Shown in pieces: positions 21,009 through 29,492 of a stretch of 35,170 nucleotides of DNA (its first letter is position 1; each line of letters begins with the position of its first letter). This DNA is from Diplodia intermedia (taxonomy: Eukaryota; Ascomycota; Dothideomycetes; Botryosphaeriales; Botryosphaeriaceae). Below the pieces are notes generated by a model. The model saw only the letters and a program-made list of their open reading frames with translations. It was not told where the DNA came from and searched no databases. Made by a program: the position numbers and the translations under genes. The stretch covers positions 1-35,170 of the forward strand of contig JAKEKT010000170.1 of assembly GCA_021495925.1 (NCBI GenBank), in the 5' to 3' direction.

Positions 21009-21158
21009 TTATTTCTCCAGACAGAACCCGACCCACATCCTGTACTCCGGCGTCTGCCCCAGCTCGACCAGAATTTCCGGAACACTCCCCATCTCAGGGT
21101 ATTCACGGAACAAGGAGAAGGCCACGCGGTACAAGATGATCCGCTTCACGATATCCAT
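21009..21158 (-). CDS. Possible small ORF, 49 residues
   Basis: A helical, protein-like minus-strand frame begins MDIVKRIILYRVAF and ends RMWVGFCLEK. A good TATAAAAG at 21277-21284 lies 119 nt upstream of its ATG. It could be a genuine small gene, an exon, or the decayed helical tail of the RING relic immediately upstream. Open frame extends five-prime of the ATG to 21191 only. No family is recognised. Confidence 0.25.
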   Translation of the reverse strand: MDIVKRIILYRVAFSLFREYPEMGSVPEILVELGQTPEYRMWVGFCLEK

Positions 21159-21276
21159 GATAACGTGCCGGGGCTCCTCAAAGTCCAACAACTACGGTGT
21201 GGTGAACATTCGTTTCAATCAAGGATGGGAAGAAGAAGCGAAGGGGATAGTGATTGAACTCAGCTATCTCGCGGCC

Positions 21277-21284
21277 CTTTTATA
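21277..21284 (-). promoter_or_regulatory. TATA-like element
   Basis: TATAAAAG on the minus strand between the RING relic (21289-21720) and the 49-residue ORF. It may drive that ORF or may be fortuitous. Confidence 0.35.
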
Positions 21285-21288
21285 CACC

Positions 21289-21720
21289 CTACTCCCTGTT
21301 TGCCGCAGCTTGCCCATTCGCGCTCAGCGTGATTTCCCCCTCGTCACCGGGCCCTCCCAGCCGCCCACCCCAAACAGCACCGTCCGTGACCGTACCGCAC
21401 TCCCGACCGCCCGCACCACGCCTCCCAGCCAGGCCTCCAGAGCCTTCCTTCACGCAACACCCCCTTTCCACCTCCGACACGCAGATCGGACACCGCAGCA
21501 CCGTCGTCCCGGTCGCGGAACCAACTCCCTGACGCAGGAGGAGAAGCAGAAGCTGTGTGGCCGCACGCGGGCGATCGTGATGACCGGTCGGCGCTCGTCG
21601 GCGTCATCGTCTTCTTCTCCCGCTTCGCTTCGTCGGGAGTCGTTGTTTGCCGTGATTGTCTCGGCGCAGACGGGGACGCTGGAGCTCGTTGCTGGACTCG
21701 CGTCCGTCTGAGCCTGGCGA
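21289..21720 (-). pseudogene. Frameshifted RING-finger relic
   Basis: Three minus-strand frames in order give the second half of a RING domain. At about 21560 one frame reads ACGH. Overlapping it, a second frame reads HSFCFSSCVREL. About 40 nt on, a third frame reads VLRCPICVSEVE and runs to a stop at 21289. Joined in register these match the CGHxxCxxC...CPxC half of the family. A possible decayed first pair (SVPVCAETI, one Cys present) lies upstream at about 21670. At least two frame changes are needed, so I call it a pseudogene. Unlike members B and E it keeps Cys at the fifth ligand. Sequencing error cannot be excluded. Confidence 0.55.
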
Positions 21721-22189
21721 GGTCCGAGCGTTTGGCGTGGCGGAGGGGCTGGGGAGAAGGAGGGAAGCTTCGTGGTTGCTTGCTATGTTGTTGTTGTTTG
21801 TGGGGGATGGTTGTGGGGGAAAGACAAGCTTTTGATGGCGGGGAAGTGGCTCAAGCAGCGGTGGATTCAAGACCCCTGTTTGTTAGCGAGATTCCCATAA
21901 AATGTACTCGGCGGCTGAGGGCGGTAGATTTTGATCATGGCCAACGGCGGTGCTGCATTTGACGGGGGATAGTGATAACACTGGCGGTCAATCTTTAACA
22001 TGAAATACAAAAGGAAAAAAAAAGTGGAAGGGAAACAAGAAGATTTGTTTCACTAATGAATTCCTTTTTTTTTTTGGGCTACCTTTTGTAGTTGCATACG
22101 TGCTCGGCAGCACGGCGGGTGGCGAAAGAATTTGCCCACTCGCATGTACCTCACATAGATGCCGCTTGGAAATACTTACGTAGGCAGCT
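21721..22189. other. Spacer between the two RING relics
   Basis: A- and T-rich homopolymers near 22010-22024 and 22062-22076, otherwise unremarkable. No gene is supported. Confidence 0.45.
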
Positions 22190-22824
22190 GAAACTCAAGG
22201 AGACTGTCTCGCAACTCATCCCACAGCTGACCCGCAAGCTCCGAGAAGCGTTGCATCGGCGCCCAAAAGGCTGAGATCTGGTCCCCTGAGAGCCCGCGGT
22301 CACGATCGTGGCCGCGCATCATTGCTACGCAGGCTATGCATCTGAGTACAGCACCGATGAAGATGTCGACAGTGCTGATAGCACCCGGCCCAGAGGCTAT
22401 GCAGCACTCTTCTCGGAAACGGTAGTAAGCGCGTCTGTGAGCTTCCGATGCAGGACGTCGGCTGCGGGTGCTGGGGTCCAGGGAAAGGCACCAGCGTGTG
22501 GCAGTTTCTTAACAGTGGGCTAGTGCTTGATGGTGCGCCTGGAGGCATTCGTAGACTTTAATGCGGGATTCGAAAAGGTTTTTTCGGGATGAGTTCGGCG
22601 CGGCGGAGGGGCCAAGTTATGGGGAGGTCGCTGGCGTGGCGGTTGAGTAGCCAGGCGACTACGCAACTCCTCCCGTAGGCATGGCCGCGTAGAGTAGTGT
22701 GGGGTTCGTTGCACCAGAGGCTTTCGTCGTTTCCCCCTCCTGCATCCTCTTCTTGTCTGCGCAGATGGATCTCCTTAATTAATTGACGGCAAATGGGGCA
22801 GATCGTGTCATTCTTCATGGCCAT
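22190..22824 (-). pseudogene. Degenerate RING-family gene that has lost zinc ligands
   Basis: From the ATG at 22824 the frame starts MAMKNDTICPIC, the family's first zinc pair. It continues to LRGHAYGRSCVVAWL and WPLRRAEL, then stops at 22558. Aligned with paralogs, ligand 3 is Arg (CGC), ligand 7 Trp (TGG) and ligand 8 Arg (CGC), each one base away from a Cys codon. Ligand 5 is Gly as in B and E. After the stop, another frame continues with helical, protein-like sequence (KVYECLQAHHQALAHC, a TAA, then REECCIASGPGAISTV and further to ELRDSLLEFQLPT, ending near 22190). That is consistent with the family's helical C-terminal domain. Ligand loss, two in-frame stops and a frame change indicate decay. 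A short zinc-free product of 88 residues is the less likely alternative. Confidence 0.6.
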
Positions 22825-23328
22825 GTTCTCCTATCAACGAGAAGGCCAAAGAGGCTATGCAGCATATGTAAAAGCGCTGGATAAGGTGGTGAACCAGCTC
22901 AGAGATACGTGTGGCACCGCCGCCAGGTACAAGAACAGCCGGGAGGGCCGGGTGTACTCGTACAAGAAAGATCTGGCAAAAAGGGTTAAACACTTGAACA
23001 GCCTTCGCCAGAAGCCTGACGCAGGAGGTGCAAGTTTGATTCAACCATTCACGTGACAGGTGCAGGATTAAGATTAGGCTGCTAAGGAAAGTGGAAGAGA
23101 CAATTTCAATTTGCATCCGCCTAGTCGATGGCCGGCCAGCTGCTTATACTTTTAAAAAAACAGCAGGTCACAGCGACCAGTCATCAAAGCAGACAACATC
23201 TACATAGACCACCTCGCTCAAACAAAAAAACAGACGTCAGGTATATCGTGAAGTCCAAGCCAAACCGCAGACCAGCAGACGAACAAAAGAACGACTGCAT
23301 CAGCCACAAGAGCCTCTCCGCAACGCCA
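22825..23328. other. Spacer between the RING relic and RING gene D
   Basis: A plus-strand frame (22793-23056) with lysine-rich helical translation overlaps the relic's 5' end, but no promoter or motif supports it. A 15-bp direct repeat AGAGGCTATGCAGCA occurs at 22392-22406 and 22850-22864. A-rich sequence precedes the 3' end of gene D. Confidence 0.35.
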
Positions 23329-24093
23329 TCACTCAACCTCTTCCAAGGCTGCGGCAATTCTCTCCTCCAGCTCGATCTCCCATCCCCTCTCTCCCCTCAA
23401 CCCATCAACATCCATCCGATCCCCCTCCTCCTCTCCCCCCTCCTCCCCCTCTTCCATAGCGGCGGCAATCCCCTCCTCCAGCGCGATCGCCCATCCCTCC
23501 TCCCCTCTCAACCCATCAACATCCATCCGATCCCCCTCTTCCTCCCCCTCCTCCCCCCCATCCACCGCCAATGCCATCCCCCCCAAAACCCTCTCAATCT
23601 CCCTCCTCACCATCCTGTTGATCACCACCTCCAGCATATCCTCGACGCACACATCGTCATCGTCGACGACCGGATCCACGCCACCACGCTCCCCGCCGGC
23701 GGCTTCGCTGGCGACCGGCAGCGCGCGGCACATGGGGCAGCGCGGCCGCGGCGGGCACCAGTACCGGCCGTCGGCGTGCAGGTGGCGCGTGATGCAGGCC
23801 CGGCAGAAGATGTGGTTGCAGGGGTGGAGTTTGGCGGGGGGCGAGGCGGTGGTGGTGGTGTCGTCGTCGATGTCGTCGTTGTTGTCGTCCTTCTCCTCGG
23901 ATGGGAAGGAGGAGGAGGAGGAGGAGGAGAAGGGGGAGGTGGTGGTGGTGGTGGAGGGGAAGGCGAGCAGGCAGATGCTGCAGTGGTCGATTGGGTTGTT
24001 TTTGTTGTAGAGGTCGGAAGGGGTGGCGGGCGTGAGGTAGGCGGCTTGCAGGCGGGTGGCGGTGGCGGTTGGGACGGTGGTGGTGGCGGCCAT
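23329..24093 (-). CDS. RING-finger protein, split-RING family member D
   Basis: Intronless, 254 residues, start ATG at 24093. The C3HC4 set is complete: CSIC at about 38-41, a 50-residue Thr/Ser/Asp-rich loop, CNHIFCRAC at 92-100, then CPMC at 119-122. WC-PP residues in the last spacer add an extra Cys. It is the shortest intact member. The tail after the RING is strongly acidic and contains a tandem duplication of 37 residues (see repeat). A short helix VINRMVRREIERVLGG precedes the repeats. The GWL-type C-terminal motif of the paralogs is absent, so the tail may have been replaced by the repeats. A TG microsatellite and a weak TATA-like ATATAT (24168-24173) lie just upstream. The likely role is as an E3 ligase, by family only. 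Confidence 0.78.
   Translation of the reverse strand: MAATTTVPTATATRLQAAYLTPATPSDLYNKNNPIDHCSICLLAFPSTTTTTSPFSSSSSSSFPSEEKDDNNDDIDDDTTTTASPPAKLHPCNHIFCRACITRHLHADGRYWCPPRPRCPMCRALPVASEAAGGERGGVDPVVDDDDVCVEDMLEVVINRMVRREIERVLGGMALAVDGGEEGEEEGDRMDVDGLRGEEGWAIALEEGIAAAMEEGEEGGEEEGDRMDVDGLRGERGWEIELEERIAAALEEVE
23351..23572 (-). repeat. Tandem 111-bp in-frame duplication in RING gene D
   Basis: Units 23351-23461 and 23462-23572 encode two 37-residue copies containing EEGDRMDVDGLRGE and a helix of the form LEExIAAAxEE. The DNA copies are nearly identical, so the duplication is recent. It lies in the acidic C-terminal tail. Confidence 0.85.
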
Positions 24094-24118
24094 TGTGTTG
24101 GCTGGTTTGACTGGGGTT

Positions 24119-24162
<44 letters not shown>

Positions 24163-24457
24163 GGTTGATATATGGTGGACGTGATCGTGGCTTGTGGTTA
24201 GCTGCGATGCGGGTGTGTGTGGTGAGATACGTCGTAGATGAGTTGTGAGTTGTCGAGTGTGGGTCAATGGCAAGAGGGCTGGGAGATGAAAAGGAAAAAA
24301 AAAAAAACTTCAACTCAGGGTCTTCTACCACTGTTTGACTTTCAACTGAGCCATGGAATCGATAGAACAAAACAGTCATTCGAATGTCTTGGCAAGGCAT
24401 GGCATGCGGTAACAGCTAAGAATGCAAACCGGGCAGCTGTGGCGGCTACTTCGATGA
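24094..24457. other. Spacer upstream of RING gene D
   Basis: Holds the leader of gene D with a TG repeat (24123-24161), a weak TATA-like element, an A tract near 24295-24306, and the 3' region of gene E. No gene is seen. Confidence 0.5.
24123..24161. repeat. TG/CA dinucleotide microsatellite
   Basis: About 19 perfect TG units lie roughly 30-68 nt upstream of the ATG of RING gene D, between it and its TATA-like element. They therefore sit in its leader or core promoter. Length changes could alter expression. Confidence 0.95.
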
Positions 24458-25597
24458 CTATTTGATGGTTCTATAGGTCATTCCTTTTTCATAGAGCTGC
24501 TCATCGATGACGCGACCGATGACAACCTTTATGAAGCTCTCGTAGCGTTTCTGCTCGTGCACGCAAGTGTCTTGGAGCTTCTCACGGCTGTATGCCTCGG
24601 CCAATCGTCCAAACGCGACCTCGGGATCGACCAAGTCACCAGGCTCAAGGGGGATCTGGCCGGTGATCTTTCTGCGAGCCTTGTATGCGAGGACTGCGGC
24701 GGAATCGTAGCTTCCCACAGTCTCGGAAAGATTCCTGATCGGCCTGTCCAGGCTCGTGGCCATAGTCAAAGCCTCGACGAGTACGGCAGCGAAAGGGACG
24801 GTCAAGAAGCGTGTCCTGCTCTTTGCCGGGTGCCGGATTGCGGCTTCGTAGAGTACCCCGTAACCCGGGAAAATCTCTCTGTTGAACTTGATCTCTTGCC
24901 GGCAGTATGGACACAGAAGTCGCCTGATCACCTGATCTTCCTCGGAACCTTGAAGAAAACACTTTGCGCCAAAGATGTGGCCGCACGCCAGCATCACCGG
25001 TAGTCCTGGACACATCGGCTCCGACTCAGCGAACAGTTTCTTCAGTTGTTCAAGGGAATAGACTGTCTCTTTCTTGTTCGCAGAATTCTCCTTGTTCGTA
25101 GAATTCTCCGTGTTCGTAGGAATCTCCGTGTTCGTAGAGATCTCCGTGTTCGTAGATTTCTTTTTCTGCAGACCCAGAAATCTCTTCAGAAGCATCATAA
25201 ACCTCGCCCGCCGTGCAGCAACGGCCCCGGGGTACTTTCCCTGCGTGTTGGACGTGGCCGGGTTGAGCGTGGCCGAGACGGTGGCGGCGCCGACGGCCGG
25301 GACGGAGAAGGGGTCGGTGTTAGTGTTGATGGGCACGGGCATGATCATTTTGCTCATCATGCAGTGCCGATCCAGCACGCTCTTGCTGAAGGCCTCGTCA
25401 ATCTGGTTCAGGTCATAGCGCATGCGACAGATGGCGCAAGTGTCTTCATTCCGCCGTTCAAGGTCCTGGCGAGAAGCGAAGACAAAGAAGGTCCTGTGCT
25501 CGTAGCAGTGGACCCAACATAATCTCTTCGACGCATTCTGAGGTTGGGTGCCTACACGTTCAGCCGGGTCAGGTGACATCTTTCTTTTTTGGCTCAT
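24458..25597 (-). CDS. RING-finger protein, split-RING family member E (ligand 5 is Gly)
   Basis: Intronless, 379 residues from the ATG at 25597. Zinc ligands: CAIC at about 54-57, a 147-residue loop, ACGHIFGAKC at 204-213, CPYC at 229-232. As in member B the fifth position is Gly (210). The loop contains a basic helix (ARRARFMMLLKRFLGL) followed by an 18-bp minisatellite encoding TNTE-type hexapeptides. The C-terminal domain is helical and ends with ESFIKVVIGRVIDEQLYEK, aligned with the FARMVVGWL and FVRMLLGRL tails of A and B. An extra Cys/His-rich stretch near the N-terminus (CWVHCYEH at 27-34) could bind metal, but this is uncertain. Codon use is less GC-rich than in A and B. It is probably E3-like, with altered zinc binding. 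Confidence 0.78.
   Translation of the reverse strand: MSQKRKMSPDPAERVGTQPQNASKRLCWVHCYEHRTFFVFASRQDLERRNEDTCAICRMRYDLNQIDEAFSKSVLDRHCMMSKMIMPVPINTNTDPFSVPAVGAATVSATLNPATSNTQGKYPGAVAARRARFMMLLKRFLGLQKKKSTNTEISTNTEIPTNTENSTNKENSANKKETVYSLEQLKKLFAESEPMCPGLPVMLACGHIFGAKCFLQGSEEDQVIRRLLCPYCRQEIKFNREIFPGYGVLYEAAIRHPAKSRTRFLTVPFAAVLVEALTMATSLDRPIRNLSETVGSYDSAAVLAYKARRKITGQIPLEPGDLVDPEVAFGRLAEAYSREKLQDTCVHEQKRYESFIKVVIGRVIDEQLYEKGMTYRTIK
25070..25159 (-). repeat. 18-bp minisatellite inside the RING loop of gene E
   Basis: About five units of the form GTGTTCGTAGGAATCTCC (plus-strand view) encode TNTEIS/TNTENS/TNKENS-like hexapeptides on the minus strand. The unit length is a multiple of three, so copy changes keep the frame. 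It lies entirely between zinc ligands 2 and 3. Confidence 0.85.
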
Positions 25598-26598
25598 AAA
25601 GGGCGCATACCTGCTGGTGGCGAGCTTGGAAAGTCGTCGGTTGCAATGACAGGCTCCATCTGCGCGAAATGGCAGTTGAAGCGGGGTTAGGCAGAGGAGG
25701 CCAAAAGGCTCATCTATTGGAAAACCGGACGGACAGCGGGGTATTAATAAGTAAAGAGGGCTCTGCGACGTGTCATGTTGTGACGAGGATTTCTCGTGCC
25801 TTCGCGCATGGTGGTGAGCTCGCCGCTACCATGGTTCGGCCTCCGCAACCAGGGGCCGCCACCCCAAAACTCTGCGATTGGCATGGAAAGAAGCCATCAC
25901 TTGAGTGTCTGAGTAGGCCTTCGTTGCCGAAAGGGCCATCTTGATGCTTTACCAATCAGTTGTGAAGTCAATTCTTTGATGGCTGTTTCTTTCCGATACG
26001 TCTCACGCATCTCTCAAGGTAAAAATTGAAATTGGTGAGCACAGTCTGTGGGATTTTTGTTCCTTAGTCGTCTACCCCTGGTAAGGTCTCGGCCTAGGGT
26101 GGAGGAATCGCGTACGATGACGCTAGCGCAAGAATCCGGGAGATTCTGGCTAAGCTTCCCTTCGATGCTTGTGAAGAATTGGCAGCGGCACGGGGTGGCT
26201 GTGTATGTCGCGGATATGGAGGCTGACGTGGGGGCTGACATGAACGCAACCCGCTTAGGAAAGAGGTTGTCAGCATCTTGAAGGATCTGCGACAGCCTCA
26301 TCGTCGAGTCGATGCGGAACCACGATCAATCCTGGGTGGGAGAAGAGAGCCATTTGAAGCTGCGTTCCCGCTGCGGCCAGCTGTTGCACAGAGTCTGAAG
26401 CGGAAGGAGAGACGGGAGCCTGGAACAGGTAGCCGCGTTACGTCATCCGTGCCCACGCCTGCTCCGTGGGGGCCGCCTTTTTACCACCAACACCCGTCAG
26501 CTGAACCTCGCTACCATGCGGGCCACATATAGCACACCACCAGATCAGCACGAACGAGCATATATGCGCACACCGCGTCGCCCAACCCTCTGCCTGCT
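25598..26598. other. Spacer upstream of RING gene E
   Basis: Contains the gene E promoter; no strong TATA box was seen, only a TATTAAT-like element near 25742. Short frames on both strands around 26014-26301 are protein-like in places but have no motif or promoter. TATA-like CATATATG and ACATATAG lie near 26524-26562, just before the doubtful locus at 26599. Confidence 0.4.
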
Positions 26599-26771
26599 AT
26601 GCCCGAGCGTGACCTCCACCCAGTCGTTTGCACCGCCGAGATCCCCACCTCCGTGAGAACCCCCCCACCCCTCTTCCACACGCAGCCAGCATCGCTAACC
26701 AGCAACAGAAAAAAAAAAAACAGGTCGTGGAAAGCCTCCTCCTGAGCGAAGCCTACGCCGAAACAAGCTAG
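26599..26771 (+). pseudogene. Possible short spliced gene fragment
   Basis: An ATG at 26599, 36-75 nt downstream of TATA-like elements, begins MPERDLHPVVCTAEIPTS. A well-formed intron (26653-26723: GTGAGA, CTAAC branch, A-rich tract, CAG) leads to VVESLLLSEAYAETS and then a TAG at 26769. Downstream, in another frame, VTSDSVRDIAEEASSGGGII and a basic tail ending KEEV also look coding (to about 27143). This could be a broken gene or one with a further undetected intron. No family is recognised. Confidence 0.3.
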
Positions 26772-28037
26772 CAGCCGGTGCCCGGAAGCGCCCCTAGCCT
26801 CGCCCTCATCACCACCACCACCCTCCCGCCCAACGCCCCCCTTCGCCTCGCCCTGACCCATCTCAACAACCGCCACCCCGCACCCACCACCACCAAGCCT
26901 CCCCCCACCGCCCCCATCGTCGTTCGCCAATCCACGAAACCGACGACGGGCACCGGAGCCGCCCCAAAGGCAGCCCCGCGTCACCTCCGACTCGGTGCGC
27001 GACATCGCCGAGGAGGCGTCGTCCGGCGGTGGCATCATCCATGGGGCTTTTCTTGCGGGTGCGCAGGAGGGCGGGCCGGCTCCTGCGAAGGGGCTGGGGA
27101 GGAGCAAGAGGAGGAGGAGGAGGAGGAGGAAGGAAGAAGTGTGATTGGGGGAAGGTGTGTGCGGCTGGTTTTGGGGTGTATTGAGTAGTGGGGTTCGGGT
27201 TCTTTAGGCTTTCGTTTGGTTTTTTTTTTTTTTTTTTACCACCGGCGTTTTGTGTGGTGGGATGGAGTTTCTTGGAGGCGTTTTGGAGGGAGGGAGGGGG
27301 GAGGGAGGAAGGGAGGGAGGGAGGAAGCTTGGGATGGGTGGGTGGGGGGAAAGGTGGGTGTTGGATCCCTTTGGCCATCGGGGATTCTTGTGCGGAGTTC
27401 TTGTGTATACGCTTGTTTTTTTGCGTGGGGAGAGGGGCGAATTTCTGATGATCTGGACGCATGATGGTCGAGTTCTGCGGCTCAAGACATAACGAGAGAG
27501 AGAGAGAGAGAGAGATAGAGAGAGAGCCAAGTTTTGAACAATGAAAGTGCGAGGAAGCCTCTGCTTGTCAATTCATCCGGAGATATAGGAGGGAAGTGCG
27601 GCGACCCCATCAACAAATTCTCGGAACTCAATACTACATCTAACTTGAATTCAAGCGATTCACTGACATGCTCCACTGATTGAACTAAGCAGCAACCGAA
27701 CCCCCTCCGCAGTTTTGCAACTGGACAAACCCCATCCTGATTCCCAAAAGCGCCATCGAGGCTCTCCGCACTCACACACTCACTCCTCTTTCCAGACACC
27801 ATAACCAAAAACACCGCGCAAAATCCGAGCTATAAGCAATCAGGCTCGCGAACTACCGACCGTCACGGCAACGGCCCGCCCCCATTAATGGCGTGTGCGC
27901 GCACACCTGCGCCGGTCGCCCGCCGCCAGCGCCGCATGTCAGCTTACGCGGGGGCCGGAAATCATCAGCCCCGAAACAAGCAAACGATCTGACGAATACC
28001 ACCCCGGACTTTTTCTGCGCTTCTCACAGACGAAGTC
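26772..28037. other. Low-complexity spacer with purine and GA repeats
   Basis: CCACCA-rich sequence, a GGA run near 27108-27132, a T tract at 27220-27237, GGGA/GGAGG purine repeats at about 27286-27332, and a GA microsatellite at 27494-27526. Long open frames here (for example 26511-27107 minus, 26863-27462 minus) are products of these repeats. No gene is supported apart from the doubtful tail mentioned for 26599. Confidence 0.5.
27494..27526. repeat. GA dinucleotide microsatellite
   Basis: About 16 GA units with one interruption (GATAGA). Confidence 0.95.
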
Positions 28038-28361
28038 ATGCGCAAAGGGCTAGCCGTGTTGTTGTTCGTGGTAGGGTTCCCCACGAGTTTTGCTGTGTTT
28101 ATTTTTGTCCGGAACGATACCTGGGTGTCGAATGTCAGCCGCGCTTCATCGGAAAGGCTATCATCGGTCGCATACCTGTTCGATGGGTGGTTGTCCGGAT
28201 CAGGCTGCGCTTGTACACTTTCGGGACGGGGAGACAGTCAGGCACTTGCTGAGGAGCAGACAGGGGTGCATTGTTCCGGAACATCGCCCGTAGAACTTAC
28301 GGGACCCATGGGGTGGGTCAACCAATTAGATGGAGTTTGGTCAAGACAGGTAGATGAGTGA
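28038..28361 (+). CDS. Doubtful small ORF with N-terminal hydrophobic segment
   Basis: A 107-residue frame starts MRKGLAVLLFVVGFPTSFAVFIFV, which looks like a signal peptide or membrane anchor. The rest is Gly/Ser-rich with two Cys in CAC and one later. No TATA box, no family and no splice evidence. It could be chance. I list it because the N-terminus is a good secretion signal. Confidence 0.22.
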   Translation: MRKGLAVLLFVVGFPTSFAVFIFVRNDTWVSNVSRASSERLSSVAYLFDGWLSGSGCACTLSGRGDSQALAEEQTGVHCSGTSPVELTGPMGWVNQLDGVWSRQVDE

Positions 28362-29492
28362 CAGGAAGCAGCATTTATACAACAGCTTTGATCACGAACA
28401 TGCATCTTTGGGGATCAACTGCATTCACTCCACATTGTTTATTCTCAATTGTATGCTACTGGTGAACCCTCCATTGCAAGATTGAACACCCGAGCATATG
28501 TCTGAAATCTGGACGATCTACGTTCCCGCTTTCACTTGTCGCTGTAGTCATTTCACAATGAGATGCATCATGCAACGAAACAATTAAGGGCCCGCTTCTT
28601 CTTTGGCTGTTGAGTCGGAGCTGAATGCAATGCGCTGGCCTGCGTGACGTTTCCACACTGGTTATGAGTGACCTGAGCATCCGAATTCATGAATTATGTG
28701 TTCATGGCGTGGGAAACGTAACATGATGGAGTAAACATTGCCGCAGCTGCCGGGATGGGTTACACCGTCAAGGTTAGCGGCTGAGAAGGCTTTGTTGTTT
28801 GTCGTTATTATTTTTGCTGTTATTGTTGTTTTTGTTGTTGCTGTTGCTGCTGCTGTTGTTGCTGCTGTTGGTGCTGCTGTTGGTGTTTTTGATGCCATAT
28901 ACCGAGCCATTATCTTGAAGTTGTTGAATTATTGGTCTTAGTCGTCTTCATCATCGTCGTACTCTCCACCAAGGAGTGATTGTCCCAGGAAGGTGCTGTC
29001 GAATATGATCAAGGTGGGTCTGATCGTGAGGACTCGGTGCTGCACCGAGTGTGTAGGGGATGCCATCGTGGCTAGTGTTTGTAGGCTTGAAGAAAAGAAA
29101 GAGAGAGGCGAGCGAAGGGAGCGGACGTTGAGAAGTGATGTTTGCTGCGTAAGATTCGCTACCGAAAGCGCGAAGAGTTTGCACAGCGACAGGCCGATCA
29201 CGCCCTCACCTCTCCGCGAAGAGCCAACACCATAACGGACCTACCGATCATGAGGCCGAGAGGCAACGCGAAGGGATAGCACACGTTAGGTCAGCGATAA
29301 CGACAAGGCGAGCCGGACGGCAAGCCAGACGAAAGGGTGGGGAAGGAGTGCGCAATGGCGCATAGAGCCGAAAGAAAGAAGATTGCGGGGTTGCGTCATA
29401 GTTGATTGCAAGCCGTTGAAAGCGGATGTGTCGGTTGCTGCTGCAAGACACGGTGATGAATCCAGTATCTGCTCAATGGCCGCAGGTTCAGT
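28362..29492. other. Spacer with GTT/GCT trinucleotide tract
   Basis: An imperfect GTT/GCT repeat lies at about 28795-28890. A minus-strand frame at 28938-29201 ends in an acidic DDDEDD tail but has no other support. Otherwise nothing is seen before the 3' end of the gene at 29493. Confidence 0.4.
28795..28890. repeat. Imperfect GTT/GCT trinucleotide repeat
   Basis: A run of TTG, CTG and GTT units. It creates artificial Ala/Thr- and Val-rich frames on both strands and is not evidence for a gene. Confidence 0.8.

Larger units (their letters stand above)
20289..21288. other. Spacer upstream of RING gene B
   Basis: Contains the promoter of gene B (TATA at 20449) and, further right, a possible tiny ORF at 21009-21158. 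A 389-residue plus-strand frame (20542-21711) spans it but has Arg/Ser/Thr/Pro-rich shadow composition and runs antisense through the RING relic. I do not accept it as a gene. Confidence 0.4.

Noticed and set aside
20542..21711. 389-residue plus-strand frame
   Set aside because: Composition is shadow-like (Arg/Ser/Thr/Pro), no motif is present, and it crosses antisense to the RING relic and a TATA element.
22793..23056. 87-residue Lys-rich plus-strand frame
   Set aside because: The translation is superficially protein-like, but it overlaps the RING relic start and has no promoter, motif or splice support.
26511..27107. 198-residue Gly-rich minus-strand frame
   Set aside because: Produced by CCACC/GGTGG low-complexity DNA; no protein-like pattern.
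28938..29201. 87-residue minus-strand frame with acidic tail
   Set aside because: Only the DDDEDD end is notable. No domain, TATA or conserved context supports it.
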